Assembly: GCA_913041945.1 (NCBI GenBank)
Contig: CAJWIT010000008.1
Location: 1-57,880 of the forward strand
DNA from: an uncultured Fidelibacterota bacterium
Lineage (GTDB): Bacteria > Fidelibacterota > Marinisomatia > Marinisomatales > UBA8229
DNA: 57,880 nt
Direction: 5' to 3'
The position numbers were made by a program, and so were the translations under genes. Positions 27,198 to 35,741 of this stretch are shown here, one piece after another. The first letter of the stretch is position 1. Every line of letters begins with the position of its first letter. The notes beneath the pieces are model-generated. The model searched no databases, had not been told where the DNA came from, and saw only the letters and a program-made list of their open reading frames with translations.

Positions 27198-29092
27198 CAA
27201 TTGATCAAATCGCTATATTTAGCATTATCATATTGACTTTTACCCTATTTATCTGGGGGCGATGGCGCTATGACATTGTCTCCATTATTGCATTGTGTAC
27301 TTTGTTTATTGTCGATCAGATATTGGGAGGTGAAAAATCAAGTCTGATTATGGATACGTCCAATATATTCATGGGTTTTGGTCATCCAGCGGTCATTACT
27401 GTGGCGGCAGTACTGATTATCAGCCGCGCTCTGCGTAATTCAGGAGTGGTGGATATCATTGCCCGGCAAATTACACCTTTATCAAAATACCAGGTTGCCC
27501 ATATTTCCAGCTTGAGTGGTGTGGTCTCCATATTTTCGGCCATTATGAATAATGTGGGGGCGCTTGCTCTCATGCTACCGGTAGCGCTCAAAACATCTGT
27601 CAAACAGAAACGATCCCCAAGTGTTATACTCATGCCCCTGGCTTTTGCCAGTATTCTGGGTGGTATGATTACGATGATTGGGACACCGCCGAATATCATC
27701 ATATCCACTCTCAGGGAAAGTCAGTATATGGAACTCAAAACTCAGGCACTTGCTGATAAGACCTCTCCAGCTGCTGAATATTTTGCATCTCAAAATATTA
27801 ATATTGAACAGTTTCATCCAGAACCATTTGGTATGTTGGACTTCAGCCCAGTTGGAGGAATCATTGCCATCCTGGGTGTGCTGTTTGTAGCGCTGATAGG
27901 GTGGAGATTCATCCCCAAAGATTCATATAAAAAACCAGGCACAGAATCGCTATTTTCCATTGATGATTATATAACTGAGATTCGTATTCCCAAGAGCTGC
28001 AAACTCATTGGGAAGAAGGTCAGCGAGATCGAAAAATATACTGAAGACAGACTTGCAATAATTGGGTGCATTTCCAAAAATGGGAATATCTATACTCCAC
28101 GACACGATCAAATCATACTTGAAGAAGACAGGTTTCAAATTCAAGCGGATCCAGTAGATTTAAAGTTAATGATGGATGAGTATGGCCTCAGACTTACAAA
28201 AAAGATGCGGGCACGGATAGATCAACTAAAAGATGAAGATACCACTTATAAAGAAGTATTAATTACACCTGATTCTCCACTTGTAAAACGGGATCGGACG
28301 TATTTTCGAAGGCGTACCTCAAATTCACTTATACTTATGGCGGTTGCGCGCCAGGGACAACCAATCCGTAAACGGTTGGGAGATGTCATATTTCGGGTAG
28401 GAGATGTGCTGCTTATTCAGGGGAATATAGATAATCTTGATGATAATATCAGTTCACTGAATCTGGTGCCCCTGGCTCAGAGAGAAGTACAGGTAGGCGA
28501 GTTTTCACGGATCAGTTTGGCGCTTTTAATTTTTGGAGGCGCAATTGGATTCAGTATGACCGGGATTCTGCCCACCACATTGGCTTTTGTGGGCGCCATT
28601 TTATTATATGTCTTTACGGGCATTCTCCCTATTCGGGAATTGTACCAGCAGATAGATTGGCCGATTATTGTTCTGTTAGGAGCGATGATCCCGGTGAGCG
28701 CTGCGTTACAGACAACCGGAAGTACCCAGTTAATTGCTGAATTTATGGTAAATATGACCGGAAGTTTGCCAAGCTGGTCTATTCTGGCAATTATCATGAT
28801 TATTACCATGTGTCTTTCAGATATCATCAATAATGCCGCTACTGCCCTGATTATGGCGCCAATTGCCGTTGGCATTGCGGTATCTATGGGTGTCAGCGCT
28901 GATCCCTTTTTGATGACCGTTGCCGTAGGAGCCTCTTGTGCTTTTCTAACTCCCATCGGCCATCAGTGCAATGCGCTGATCCTTGGACCAGGCGGCTACC
29001 GGTTTTCTGATTACTGGAGAATGGGATTGCCCCTGGAACTTCTGATTGTTATTGTGGGTACCCCTTTGATACTCCATTTCTGGCCCTTTTAA
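27194..29092 (+). CDS. SLC13/DASS-family permease with two RCK_C (TrkA-C) domains
   Basis: 632 residues. Transport halves flank a soluble middle. The first half has 'GFGHPAVITVAAVLIIS', 'MNNVGALALMLPVAL' and 'MITMIGTPPNIIIS'. Two RCK_C-like domains (about 255-325 and 355-420) carry 'LIGKKVSEIE' and 'RLGDVIFRVGDVLLIQG'. The second half has 'SDIINNAATALIMAPIAVGI' and 'TPIGHQCNALILGPGGYRFSDYW', the mirrored SNxxS/T-type substrate loops. Such proteins are anion/sodium symporters of sulfate, dicarboxylate or similar solutes, gated by the RCK_C domains. The start is a TTG overlapping the stop of the 27-codon leader ORF, with no good ribosome site of its own except AAGGTG 9 nt away, so coupling is likely. 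Confidence 0.9.
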   Translation: MTIDQIAIFSIIILTFTLFIWGRWRYDIVSIIALCTLFIVDQILGGEKSSLIMDTSNIFMGFGHPAVITVAAVLIISRALRNSGVVDIIARQITPLSKYQVAHISSLSGVVSIFSAIMNNVGALALMLPVALKTSVKQKRSPSVILMPLAFASILGGMITMIGTPPNIIISTLRESQYMELKTQALADKTSPAAEYFASQNINIEQFHPEPFGMLDFSPVGGIIAILGVLFVALIGWRFIPKDSYKKPGTESLFSIDDYITEIRIPKSCKLIGKKVSEIEKYTEDRLAIIGCISKNGNIYTPRHDQIILEEDRFQIQADPVDLKLMMDEYGLRLTKKMRARIDQLKDEDTTYKEVLITPDSPLVKRDRTYFRRRTSNSLILMAVARQGQPIRKRLGDVIFRVGDVLLIQGNIDNLDDNISSLNLVPLAQREVQVGEFSRISLALLIFGGAIGFSMTGILPTTLAFVGAILLYVFTGILPIRELYQQIDWPIIVLLGAMIPVSAALQTTGSTQLIAEFMVNMTGSLPSWSILAIIMIITMCLSDIINNAATALIMAPIAVGIAVSMGVSADPFLMTVAVGASCAFLTPIGHQCNALILGPGGYRFSDYWRMGLPLELLIVIVGTPLILHFWPF

Positions 29093-29130
29093 ATAATTCT
29101 CATCAAAATGAAAATTTAAATAAGAGGTAA

Positions 29131-29160
29131 CAAACTAGGAAGATGGTGCTGTTGAAGTAA
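29131..29160 (+). pseudogene. Relic of a sorting-domain tail
   Basis: After a TAA, the DNA reads QTRKMVLLK then TAA. This equals the last nine residues of the 1160-residue cargo protein ending at 35650, with 24 identical bases (29137-29160 versus 35627-35650). Similarity continues weakly into the following non-coding DNA (attgattcc, then a G-run and TAA-rich stretch). It is the end of a lost secreted-protein gene or a copied tail, not a translated gene. Confidence 0.7.
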
Positions 29161-29257
29161 GACTACAGATTGATTCCATACTCACTTTGGGGGTAAATTG
29201 ATATTATGAAAAAAGAAAGACGCTTCATTATTCTACAACTACATGGGAGGAATAATT

Positions 29258-29377
29258 ATGGGCAAAAAAGATAAACAGAAAAAACAGAAGAAGAAACCCT
29301 CGAAGTTTACCCCGGCAGAAAAGAAAAAAATGAAGAGAGAAAAGAAAAACAAGTACGCATTTTTTAAAGAATATTAA
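29258..29377 (+). CDS. Lysine-rich 39-residue protein
   Basis: A strong ribosome site (GGGAGG, 29245-29250, spacing 7) precedes an ATG. The 39-codon product begins MGKKDKQKKQKKKPSKFTPA and ends KNKYAFFKEY. Nearly half of the residues are lysine, with only a short aromatic tail; no signal or membrane segment is present. Such composition suggests binding to RNA, ribosomes, DNA or another polyanion, but no family is recognised. It stands alone between the SLC13 gene and the M28 peptidase gene, flanked by two copies of attattctacaa (29227-29238 and 29383-29394). The remainder of 29093-29490 holds a sorting-tail relic and AT-rich DNA. Confidence 0.65.
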   Translation: MGKKDKQKKQKKKPSKFTPAEKKKMKREKKNKYAFFKEY

Positions 29378-29490
29378 AAAATTATTCTACAATTAATTCA
29401 TCCGAATAATTTCCCGTTTGGGTAAGCAATTCGATTTTATGCCCGGTTTCGTTACCTGTAAGCGGACCAAAAAATGAGAAAGAAAATAAT

Positions 29491-30846
29491 ATGACCAAAG
29501 CTCTCAAATTCATCTCTTTTGTTTTATTAATAGGGATGACAAACGCAAATGCAATACCTGAAAAATACCAGGATATTGTAGAAAAACTCATTACCGCTTC
29601 ACTGGCTGACAGTGCAGCGTACAATCGTTTGGCTTATGTATGCGATACCTTCGGGCCCCGCCTGAGCGGATCTGATAATCTGGAAAATGCGATTGACTGG
29701 ATCCTGGAAGAAATGGAACAAGACGGTTTCTCCAATGTCCGCGGCGAAAAAGTAAAAGTACCAGTCTGGATCAGGGGGAAGGAATCTGCCCGGCTCATAA
29801 AACCTTTTGCAAAAGATCTGGCCATGCTGGGCCTGGGCGGCAGTATTGGAACTCCCGGCTCTGGTATCCGTGGAGAATTGATTGTGGTCGATAGTTTTGA
29901 AGAATTGGATGATCGAAAGGATGAGGTGAAGGGCAGGATTGTACTGTTCAATGCCGAATTTACGACCTACGGCGAAACGGTTCAGTACCGTTATAAAGGA
30001 GCACAGGCGGCAGCACAATATGGAGCTGTTGCCAGCCTGATCAGATCTGTAGGATCCTGGTCTATGAACACTCCTCACACCGGGGGAATGGCTTATGCCG
30101 ATACCATTCCTAAAATTCCCCATGCCGCCCTGACCCCTGAAGACGCCATGATGCTCCGTCGCATCCATGACCGCGGGGATAAAATTATCCTGGAATTGAA
30201 AATGGAAGCAAAAACGGTTGCAGACAGGTATTCCCGTAATGTGGTGGCGGAATTTCCCGGAAGTGAGTTTCCTGAGGAAGTGGTGGTGTTGGGTGGGCAT
30301 ATCGATTCCTGGGATGTAGGGCAGGGAGCTCAGGATGATGCCGGCGGATGTCTGGCAGCGTGGCACGCGGTGAAGCTCATCAAGGAATCAGGACTTCAGC
30401 CCCGCAGGACGCTGAGGGTGGTGATGTGGACCAATGAGGAGAATGGAGGTCGCGGTAATAAAGCCTATCGTGATGCGCACAGGGCTGAGTTGGATAACCA
30501 CGTGGCGGCCATCGAATCTGATGGTGGTGTGTTTAAACCGAAGGGTTTCGGTTTTTCCGGATCGGCGGAAGCAATGGATATCATTAGCGAAATTGGCACA
30601 TTGTTGAATAGTATAGAAGCTGGTAAAATCACAGAGGGTGGCCGGGCTGCAGATGTGGCTCCTTTAAATGATGAAGGCGTGCCAGTCATGTCTCTGAAGG
30701 TGGATGGTTCCAGATATTTCTGGTATCACCATACCAATGCAGACACATTTGACAAAGTAGACAGGGATGAGCTCAATCGCTGTATGGCAGCCATGGCAAT
30801 TATGGCTTTTGTGCTTGCAGATTTGGAGAACCCTTTACCCAGGTAA
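29491..30846 (+). CDS. Secreted M28 zinc aminopeptidase/carboxypeptidase Q-like
   Basis: 451 residues. A signal peptide (about 1-21, ending NANA), then an N-terminal part with a PA-like inserted domain (about 95-235). The M28 catalytic set is complete: His270 and Asp272 in LGGHIDSWD, Asp282 in QDDAGG, Glu316-Glu317 in TNEENGG, Asp344 in ESDGG and His413/His414 in WYHHTNAD. The layout matches plasma glutamate carboxypeptidase (carboxypeptidase Q) relatives, which hydrolyse dipeptides or peptide termini. It acts outside the inner membrane and likely feeds peptide scavenging. A terminator-like hairpin follows. No operon partner is obvious. Confidence 0.92.
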   Translation: MTKALKFISFVLLIGMTNANAIPEKYQDIVEKLITASLADSAAYNRLAYVCDTFGPRLSGSDNLENAIDWILEEMEQDGFSNVRGEKVKVPVWIRGKESARLIKPFAKDLAMLGLGGSIGTPGSGIRGELIVVDSFEELDDRKDEVKGRIVLFNAEFTTYGETVQYRYKGAQAAAQYGAVASLIRSVGSWSMNTPHTGGMAYADTIPKIPHAALTPEDAMMLRRIHDRGDKIILELKMEAKTVADRYSRNVVAEFPGSEFPEEVVVLGGHIDSWDVGQGAQDDAGGCLAAWHAVKLIKESGLQPRRTLRVVMWTNEENGGRGNKAYRDAHRAELDNHVAAIESDGGVFKPKGFGFSGSAEAMDIISEIGTLLNSIEAGKITEGGRAADVAPLNDEGVPVMSLKVDGSRYFWYHHTNADTFDKVDRDELNRCMAAMAIMAFVLADLENPLPR

Positions 30847-30883
30847 GATAATCCGCTTTGTGATGAGGATCACATTAACTCCG

Positions 30884-30907
30884 GGATTAATTCGAATCCT
30901 TTTTTTA
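30884..30907 (+). terminator. Possible intrinsic terminator after the M28 peptidase gene
   Basis: GGATT/AATCC (30884-30888, 30895-30899) forms a short 5-bp stem with a 6-base loop followed by eight T residues. A second small stem TGTGAT/ATCACA lies just upstream. The stem is short, so efficiency is uncertain. Confidence 0.45.
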
Positions 30908-30953
30908 TTTCTATAAAGAGTTTAAGTTGCGCCAGTTGTAAGCCAAAAGAATT

Positions 30954-32102
30954 ATGCAGAAACTCGTAACATCCTTCCTTTTTTTTACTCTTTCTTTCAG
31001 CCAGAACTATTCCCTGGATTTTGATGGGGAATCTGACTACGTCGAAGTCGCTAATGGGTCTGCCGTGATAGCGAACGCTGATCAGATGACACTGAGCGGA
31101 TGGGTATATCCACGAGGCCCAAATGCTGACTCATATACTCAGTTCGATGGTTTTTTTGGTTTTAGGAATAATGAAGATGCTGATTTTTATCTGCTACAGC
31201 TCGGTAATTACAAAGTAGAAGCCCGGTTAAAAGTATCTGGCGGTGGGGAGTTCACTATAGTAACAGCGGAAAATTCCATTATATCAGAAACCTGGCATCA
31301 CCTTGCCTTGATCTATGATGGCAGTAATATAATCTTGTATATAGATGGCATTGAAGCAGGATCAACGGAAGCATATGGGCAGATCACCAATGAATTTTTA
31401 CCTTTTAGCATTGGCAGGCTTATATGGCAGACCACGAATTTTGACCTGGATGGCCAGGTGGATGAAGTGAGCCTCTGGAACCTTGCCTTGACAGAACAAC
31501 AGGTACAGGATTATATGTACGCAGATTTGACCGGAGAAGAAGGGCTGGTTGGCTACTGGAAATTCAATGAGGGTTCCGGTTCAACCGCTTATGATTCAAG
31601 CGAAGAAGGTAACAATGGAGTGATCTATGGAGCTACCTGGAGTTCAGATGCACCCGGTCCGTCTACGGTAACATTAACTGTGAGTTATAATGAACGCTGG
31701 AACCTGGTGGGATTACCGGTTGAGGTTGATGATGCAGGATATACTTCACTTTTTCCGGAGGCAATATCCGGTACCCTGTATTCTTTCGTAGGAGAGTATC
31801 AGTCTGAGTATGAACTTGTTATGGGGCATGGTTATTGGCTGCGGTTTCCAGAATCCGGTTCCAGTGATATTACTGGTATTCCGATAAACGAGCTGACAAT
31901 CTCGCTTAACCAGGGCTGGAATATTATCTCAGGAATTACCACTGTTACGGATATTAACAGCATTCAGGACCCAGGCGGAATAATAATCCCCGGTACATTC
32001 TGGGATTTTGATAACGGTTATGGAGAGATTGAAGAATTGATTCCAGGAACGGGTTATTGGGTGCGAGCCGGCGAGGGTGGAGAAATAACAATAAATCAAT
32101 AA
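30954..32102 (+). CDS. Secreted LamG-like lectin protein ending in the GWN module
   Basis: 382 residues. Signal peptide (MQKLVTSFLFFTLSFSQ), then a concanavalin A-like/LamG domain (about 18-215) with 'LDFDGESDYVEV', 'ETWHHLALIYDGSNIILYIDG' and 'FNEGSGSTAYDSSEEGNNG'. The duplicated GWN module follows (about 245-382): WNLVGLPVEVDD, GYWLRFPESG, GWNIISGITT, GYWVRAGEGGEITI. Unlike the larger cargo proteins it stops directly after this module and has no NYPNPFNP-type sorting domain. Probably displayed or secreted to bind glycans; the substrate is unknown. It is followed 65 bases later by another cargo gene on the same strand. Confidence 0.87.
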   Translation: MQKLVTSFLFFTLSFSQNYSLDFDGESDYVEVANGSAVIANADQMTLSGWVYPRGPNADSYTQFDGFFGFRNNEDADFYLLQLGNYKVEARLKVSGGGEFTIVTAENSIISETWHHLALIYDGSNIILYIDGIEAGSTEAYGQITNEFLPFSIGRLIWQTTNFDLDGQVDEVSLWNLALTEQQVQDYMYADLTGEEGLVGYWKFNEGSGSTAYDSSEEGNNGVIYGATWSSDAPGPSTVTLTVSYNERWNLVGLPVEVDDAGYTSLFPEAISGTLYSFVGEYQSEYELVMGHGYWLRFPESGSSDITGIPINELTISLNQGWNIISGITTVTDINSIQDPGGIIIPGTFWDFDNGYGEIEELIPGTGYWVRAGEGGEITINQ

Positions 32103-32167
32103 TTTATAAGAGGACTGTAAAATCAGTTCTGTTTAGATAAACTGTTTTAGCCAGTATGGAGTCAATC

Positions 32168-35100
32168 ATGAAATATTTACTTTCAATATCCATTATTCTG
32201 TCGTTTTCCTTTGGTCAATGGCCTACCTCTCCGGATAACCCGTTGTGGTTAGGTGATGGGGTGCAGGCACAGGTTCGTGCAACCTCAGATGGCGGGGCTT
32301 ATGTAGCCTGGTTGAGTGATGGAAACTATCACGTCTACCTGCAGCGCCTGAATTCTGATGGTGAACCCCAGTGGAGTAACGGCGGAATGGTTGTGAGTGA
32401 TCAGCCTAATTCATCCTGGATTGCAGTGCATCATATGAACCTTGCCGTTGATGGGAACGACAATGCAATCATTTCAACGTTGGATACCCGTACCGGTATT
32501 TGGCAGGTGTATGCCTACAAGATTGCTCCAGATGGATCCATACCCTGGGGAGCTGATGGCCTGGCTCTTTCAGTTTCAGGGAGCGATAATATATCTCCCC
32601 GATTGACTGTGCTCTCTGATAACAGCGTAGCCGTAGCCTGGTGTCAAAATTATATGACTGTGCGAATACAGATGATTTCTGAAAGCGGCGCATTGCAATG
32701 GGGAGATGGCGGCATCCATATTGAAGACAGTACCGGTGACCTGGTAAACCCCCTTCCCTTAACAGTAGACGGGACCAATGTTCTTCTGCAATGGAACCAT
32801 CAGTCAGGTCCTTTTTGGGCACCTGACAGTAAGCTGTACCTGCAGAAATATAACAGCTCTGGAGTTGAACTCTGGGATTCACCGGTTGTGGCAGTGGGGC
32901 CTGTGGTGTTTCCCACAGGAAACTACTCCCAGGAGTCTGTTGGAGATCATGCGGGAGGAAGTTTCAGTGCGTGGACACAAATGGCAGGATCAAACCAGTC
33001 CGCTGTTGCACAACGCATCAGCGGAACAGGCGAAACAGTCTGGGGAAACGCTGTGAATTTTTCCACAAATTCCAGTCATTTTCGTACGAATCCACGGACA
33101 GCCGTAGCTGAGGGAAATTCTGAGCTCATGGCAGCCTGGACTGAATCTAACGGCAGTCAATCCCAGCGCGGTGTTTATGCCCAGAGACTTGATGAAAACG
33201 GTAATCGTCTTTGGGGTTCTTCCGGTGTTGCTGTGGTTTCATTAAACGGCAACTACGATTATTTGGATCTCTCTATTGCAGGACTTGGGAATGATATGAT
33301 CGCAGTGTATATTGAACAAAGTGTAAACATGACCGGCGATATCTATGCCTCTCGCCTTAATTCGAACGGCGAGTATGTCTGGTCTGAACAGACTGTCACC
33401 CTCACAACCTCTGGAAATTCAAAGTCAGATATGTATACGAGCGAGGGACCGGGATGCACATTTGTAGTATGGACTGAAAATGGTTCGGTTTATGCCCATA
33501 GTCTCTTGGAAGATGGCACTCTCGGCCCTCCCGACAGCGGAGATCCGCCTGATCCGCCTGATCCGCCGGTTACGTTTGAGATTATTTCTGTTCCCCAAAT
33601 GTCGATACCCCTTGGAATGAACAGCGATGGGACAAAAATTGTTGGCACAGGTTCAGGAGGTCAGGCTCTACTCTGGACTGAAGAAGACGGGATACAGAAT
33701 CTTGGAGATGGTGAAGCCTGGGGAATATCTGAAAACGGAAAGATTATCGGTGAAATGGTTAACGGCGATGGAAAGACGGAAGCTGCACTTTGGGAAAATG
33801 ACAGCTGGACTTTCCTTGGTAATGTAGAGGGAGGCAGTTCCTGTGATAATTTTTTAAGCTCGGGACTGGAAATATCCTCAGACGGGTCCAAGGCCGTGGG
33901 AATGGGCTGGATCAATTGCTCCACCGAAGCATTTTATTGGACCGCCTCCACAGGGATTGTGGGTCTGGGTCAGTATGGCGGCAACAGCGAAAAGGCCCAG
34001 GCAGTTTCAGGTAATGGGAATCTTATTGGAGGATGGAACCAAAACAGTTCCGGAACACGACGTTCGTGCATATGGGATACGCAGGGTAATATTACGTTCA
34101 TTGGTTCACCTGCAGGTTCAGAAACTGGAGAAGTGACAGCCATCACCAATGACGGTTCAATTGTGGTCGGTTTTGGAAGCGGTACCGGTGGGAATCATAC
34201 TGAAGGATATATCTGGACGGAAGAAGATGGAATGACCGGGCTTGGAGTACCGCCTAACTCTGCCATGTTTAATAGAAGCCAGGCTCTTGATATGTCTGAA
34301 AACAATATTGTTATCGGGCAGTACCTCTATCAGGGCATGACACAGTATAAAGCCTGTATTTATACCGAAGAAACTGGTGAATTCGTGAACCTCCAGGACT
34401 ATCTCGTTGAACTGGGAATGACAGGATTGGATGATTGGGATTTAATGAGAGGGCTTACAATTTCTGACGATGGAACCGTCATGGCCGGCATGGGCAACGG
34501 TCCCGATGGTTTTGGCGGTTGGATTATCAGGGTAATTGAAGAGGCTCCTGAGGAAATTGAAGTGAGCGTGGATCACCTGGCAGGTTGGAATATTGTTGGA
34601 ATTCCAGTGGATACAGAGCCTATTAATTATTTATCAGTCTATCCTGACGCCGTTGATGGTACATTTTATGGATTTGATGGTGCTTACTTCCCAGCGGAAA
34701 ACCTTGTGAATGGTGATGGTTTTTGGTTACGGTTTGATGAAGAAGGCACCAACATGGTGTCTGGTCTACCACTGGAAAGTATTGTCATTCTCATTACTGA
34801 AGGATGGAACCTTATTTCCGGGATCTCTTTCCCCGTTGATGTGAACGCAATTACTGATGATGACGGACTTATTGTTTCAGGAACGATTTACGGGTTTGAT
34901 TCTGGTTACATTAGTGCTGAGTTTATCGAACCAGGATATGGTTACTGGCTCAGAAGTTCTGGGGAAGGAAGAATTACTTTGTCTGCTTCTGCTCCCATGG
35001 CAAAGGTTCGCACGTTTCAGACTCCTGAACAATCAAACACGCTGAAGATCAATGGGCAAACGCTTTTCTTTGGGAATGAAATTCCAACCGAAAACTCCTT

Positions 35101-35650
35101 AAGTTACACTTTACCTCCAAAACCTCCAGCAGGTGCTTTTGATGCCCGTTTTAATGGAGATATGAAATATGCTGTGGAATCCGGTGAGATAGAAGTGATG
35201 AATACATCTGATAATCTTACCATTAGCTATGATATTGTTATAGATGCAGGAGAGCATATGAACTGGGTGCTTACCTCTGAAAGTGGAAGTAAATTCATTC
35301 TTGAAGGCACAGATGAGATTACAATCCCATCAGCAGAAAAATTTGTTTTAAACAGAGAATCTGTGATCCCCATCACATTTGCACTCCATCAAAACTACCC
35401 AAATCCCTTCAATCCAATAACTTTTCTTTCCTACGACCTTCCAAGTCAGGCGCAGGTTACATTGACTGTATACGATTTAATAGGCAGAGAAGTAACCCAG
35501 CTGGTAAACACCACCCAGGAAGTAGGTTACAAGTCTGTTCAATGGAATGCTACAGACAGCTTCGGCAAGCCTGTAAGTGCAGGTGTGTATCTTTATCAGA
35601 TACAGGCAGGGGACTTTGTACAGACCAGGAAGATGGTGCTGTTGAAGTAA
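32168..35650 (+). CDS. Large secreted propeller/HAF-repeat protein with GWN module and sorting domain
   Basis: 1160 residues from the ATG at 32168, which has GGAG at 32158-32161; an in-frame ATG at 32156 would lack a site. Signal peptide (MKYLLSISIILSFSFG). Residues about 20-440 repeat 'YxQRLNxxGxxxWxxxG', like the protein at the left edge of the window. A Pro-Asp linker (PDPPDPPDPP) leads into HAF-type repeats (about 475-790; 'GTKIVGTGSGGQALLWTEED', 'GxxxAWGIS'). The GWN module spans about 805-960, and the sorting domain runs from NYPNPFNP (about 1075) to TRKMVLLK. Outer-surface protein of unknown ligand, presumably exported by a type IX-like system whose genes are not in this window. Confidence 0.88.
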   Translation: MKYLLSISIILSFSFGQWPTSPDNPLWLGDGVQAQVRATSDGGAYVAWLSDGNYHVYLQRLNSDGEPQWSNGGMVVSDQPNSSWIAVHHMNLAVDGNDNAIISTLDTRTGIWQVYAYKIAPDGSIPWGADGLALSVSGSDNISPRLTVLSDNSVAVAWCQNYMTVRIQMISESGALQWGDGGIHIEDSTGDLVNPLPLTVDGTNVLLQWNHQSGPFWAPDSKLYLQKYNSSGVELWDSPVVAVGPVVFPTGNYSQESVGDHAGGSFSAWTQMAGSNQSAVAQRISGTGETVWGNAVNFSTNSSHFRTNPRTAVAEGNSELMAAWTESNGSQSQRGVYAQRLDENGNRLWGSSGVAVVSLNGNYDYLDLSIAGLGNDMIAVYIEQSVNMTGDIYASRLNSNGEYVWSEQTVTLTTSGNSKSDMYTSEGPGCTFVVWTENGSVYAHSLLEDGTLGPPDSGDPPDPPDPPVTFEIISVPQMSIPLGMNSDGTKIVGTGSGGQALLWTEEDGIQNLGDGEAWGISENGKIIGEMVNGDGKTEAALWENDSWTFLGNVEGGSSCDNFLSSGLEISSDGSKAVGMGWINCSTEAFYWTASTGIVGLGQYGGNSEKAQAVSGNGNLIGGWNQNSSGTRRSCIWDTQGNITFIGSPAGSETGEVTAITNDGSIVVGFGSGTGGNHTEGYIWTEEDGMTGLGVPPNSAMFNRSQALDMSENNIVIGQYLYQGMTQYKACIYTEETGEFVNLQDYLVELGMTGLDDWDLMRGLTISDDGTVMAGMGNGPDGFGGWIIRVIEEAPEEIEVSVDHLAGWNIVGIPVDTEPINYLSVYPDAVDGTFYGFDGAYFPAENLVNGDGFWLRFDEEGTNMVSGLPLESIVILITEGWNLISGISFPVDVNAITDDDGLIVSGTIYGFDSGYISAEFIEPGYGYWLRSSGEGRITLSASAPMAKVRTFQTPEQSNTLKINGQTLFFGNEIPTENSLSYTLPPKPPAGAFDARFNGDMKYAVESGEIEVMNTSDNLTISYDIVIDAGEHMNWVLTSESGSKFILEGTDEITIPSAEKFVLNRESVIPITFALHQNYPNPFNPITFLSYDLPSQAQVTLTVYDLIGREVTQLVNTTQEVGYKSVQWNATDSFGKPVSAGVYLYQIQAGDFVQTRKMVLLK

Positions 35651-35741
35651 ATTGATTCCTCCCTGGGGGAATAGGGTAATTTTTGGTTATGAATTGTAAT
35701 AATAAATATTTACCCTTAATATCACCTATAGTGTAAAAATT

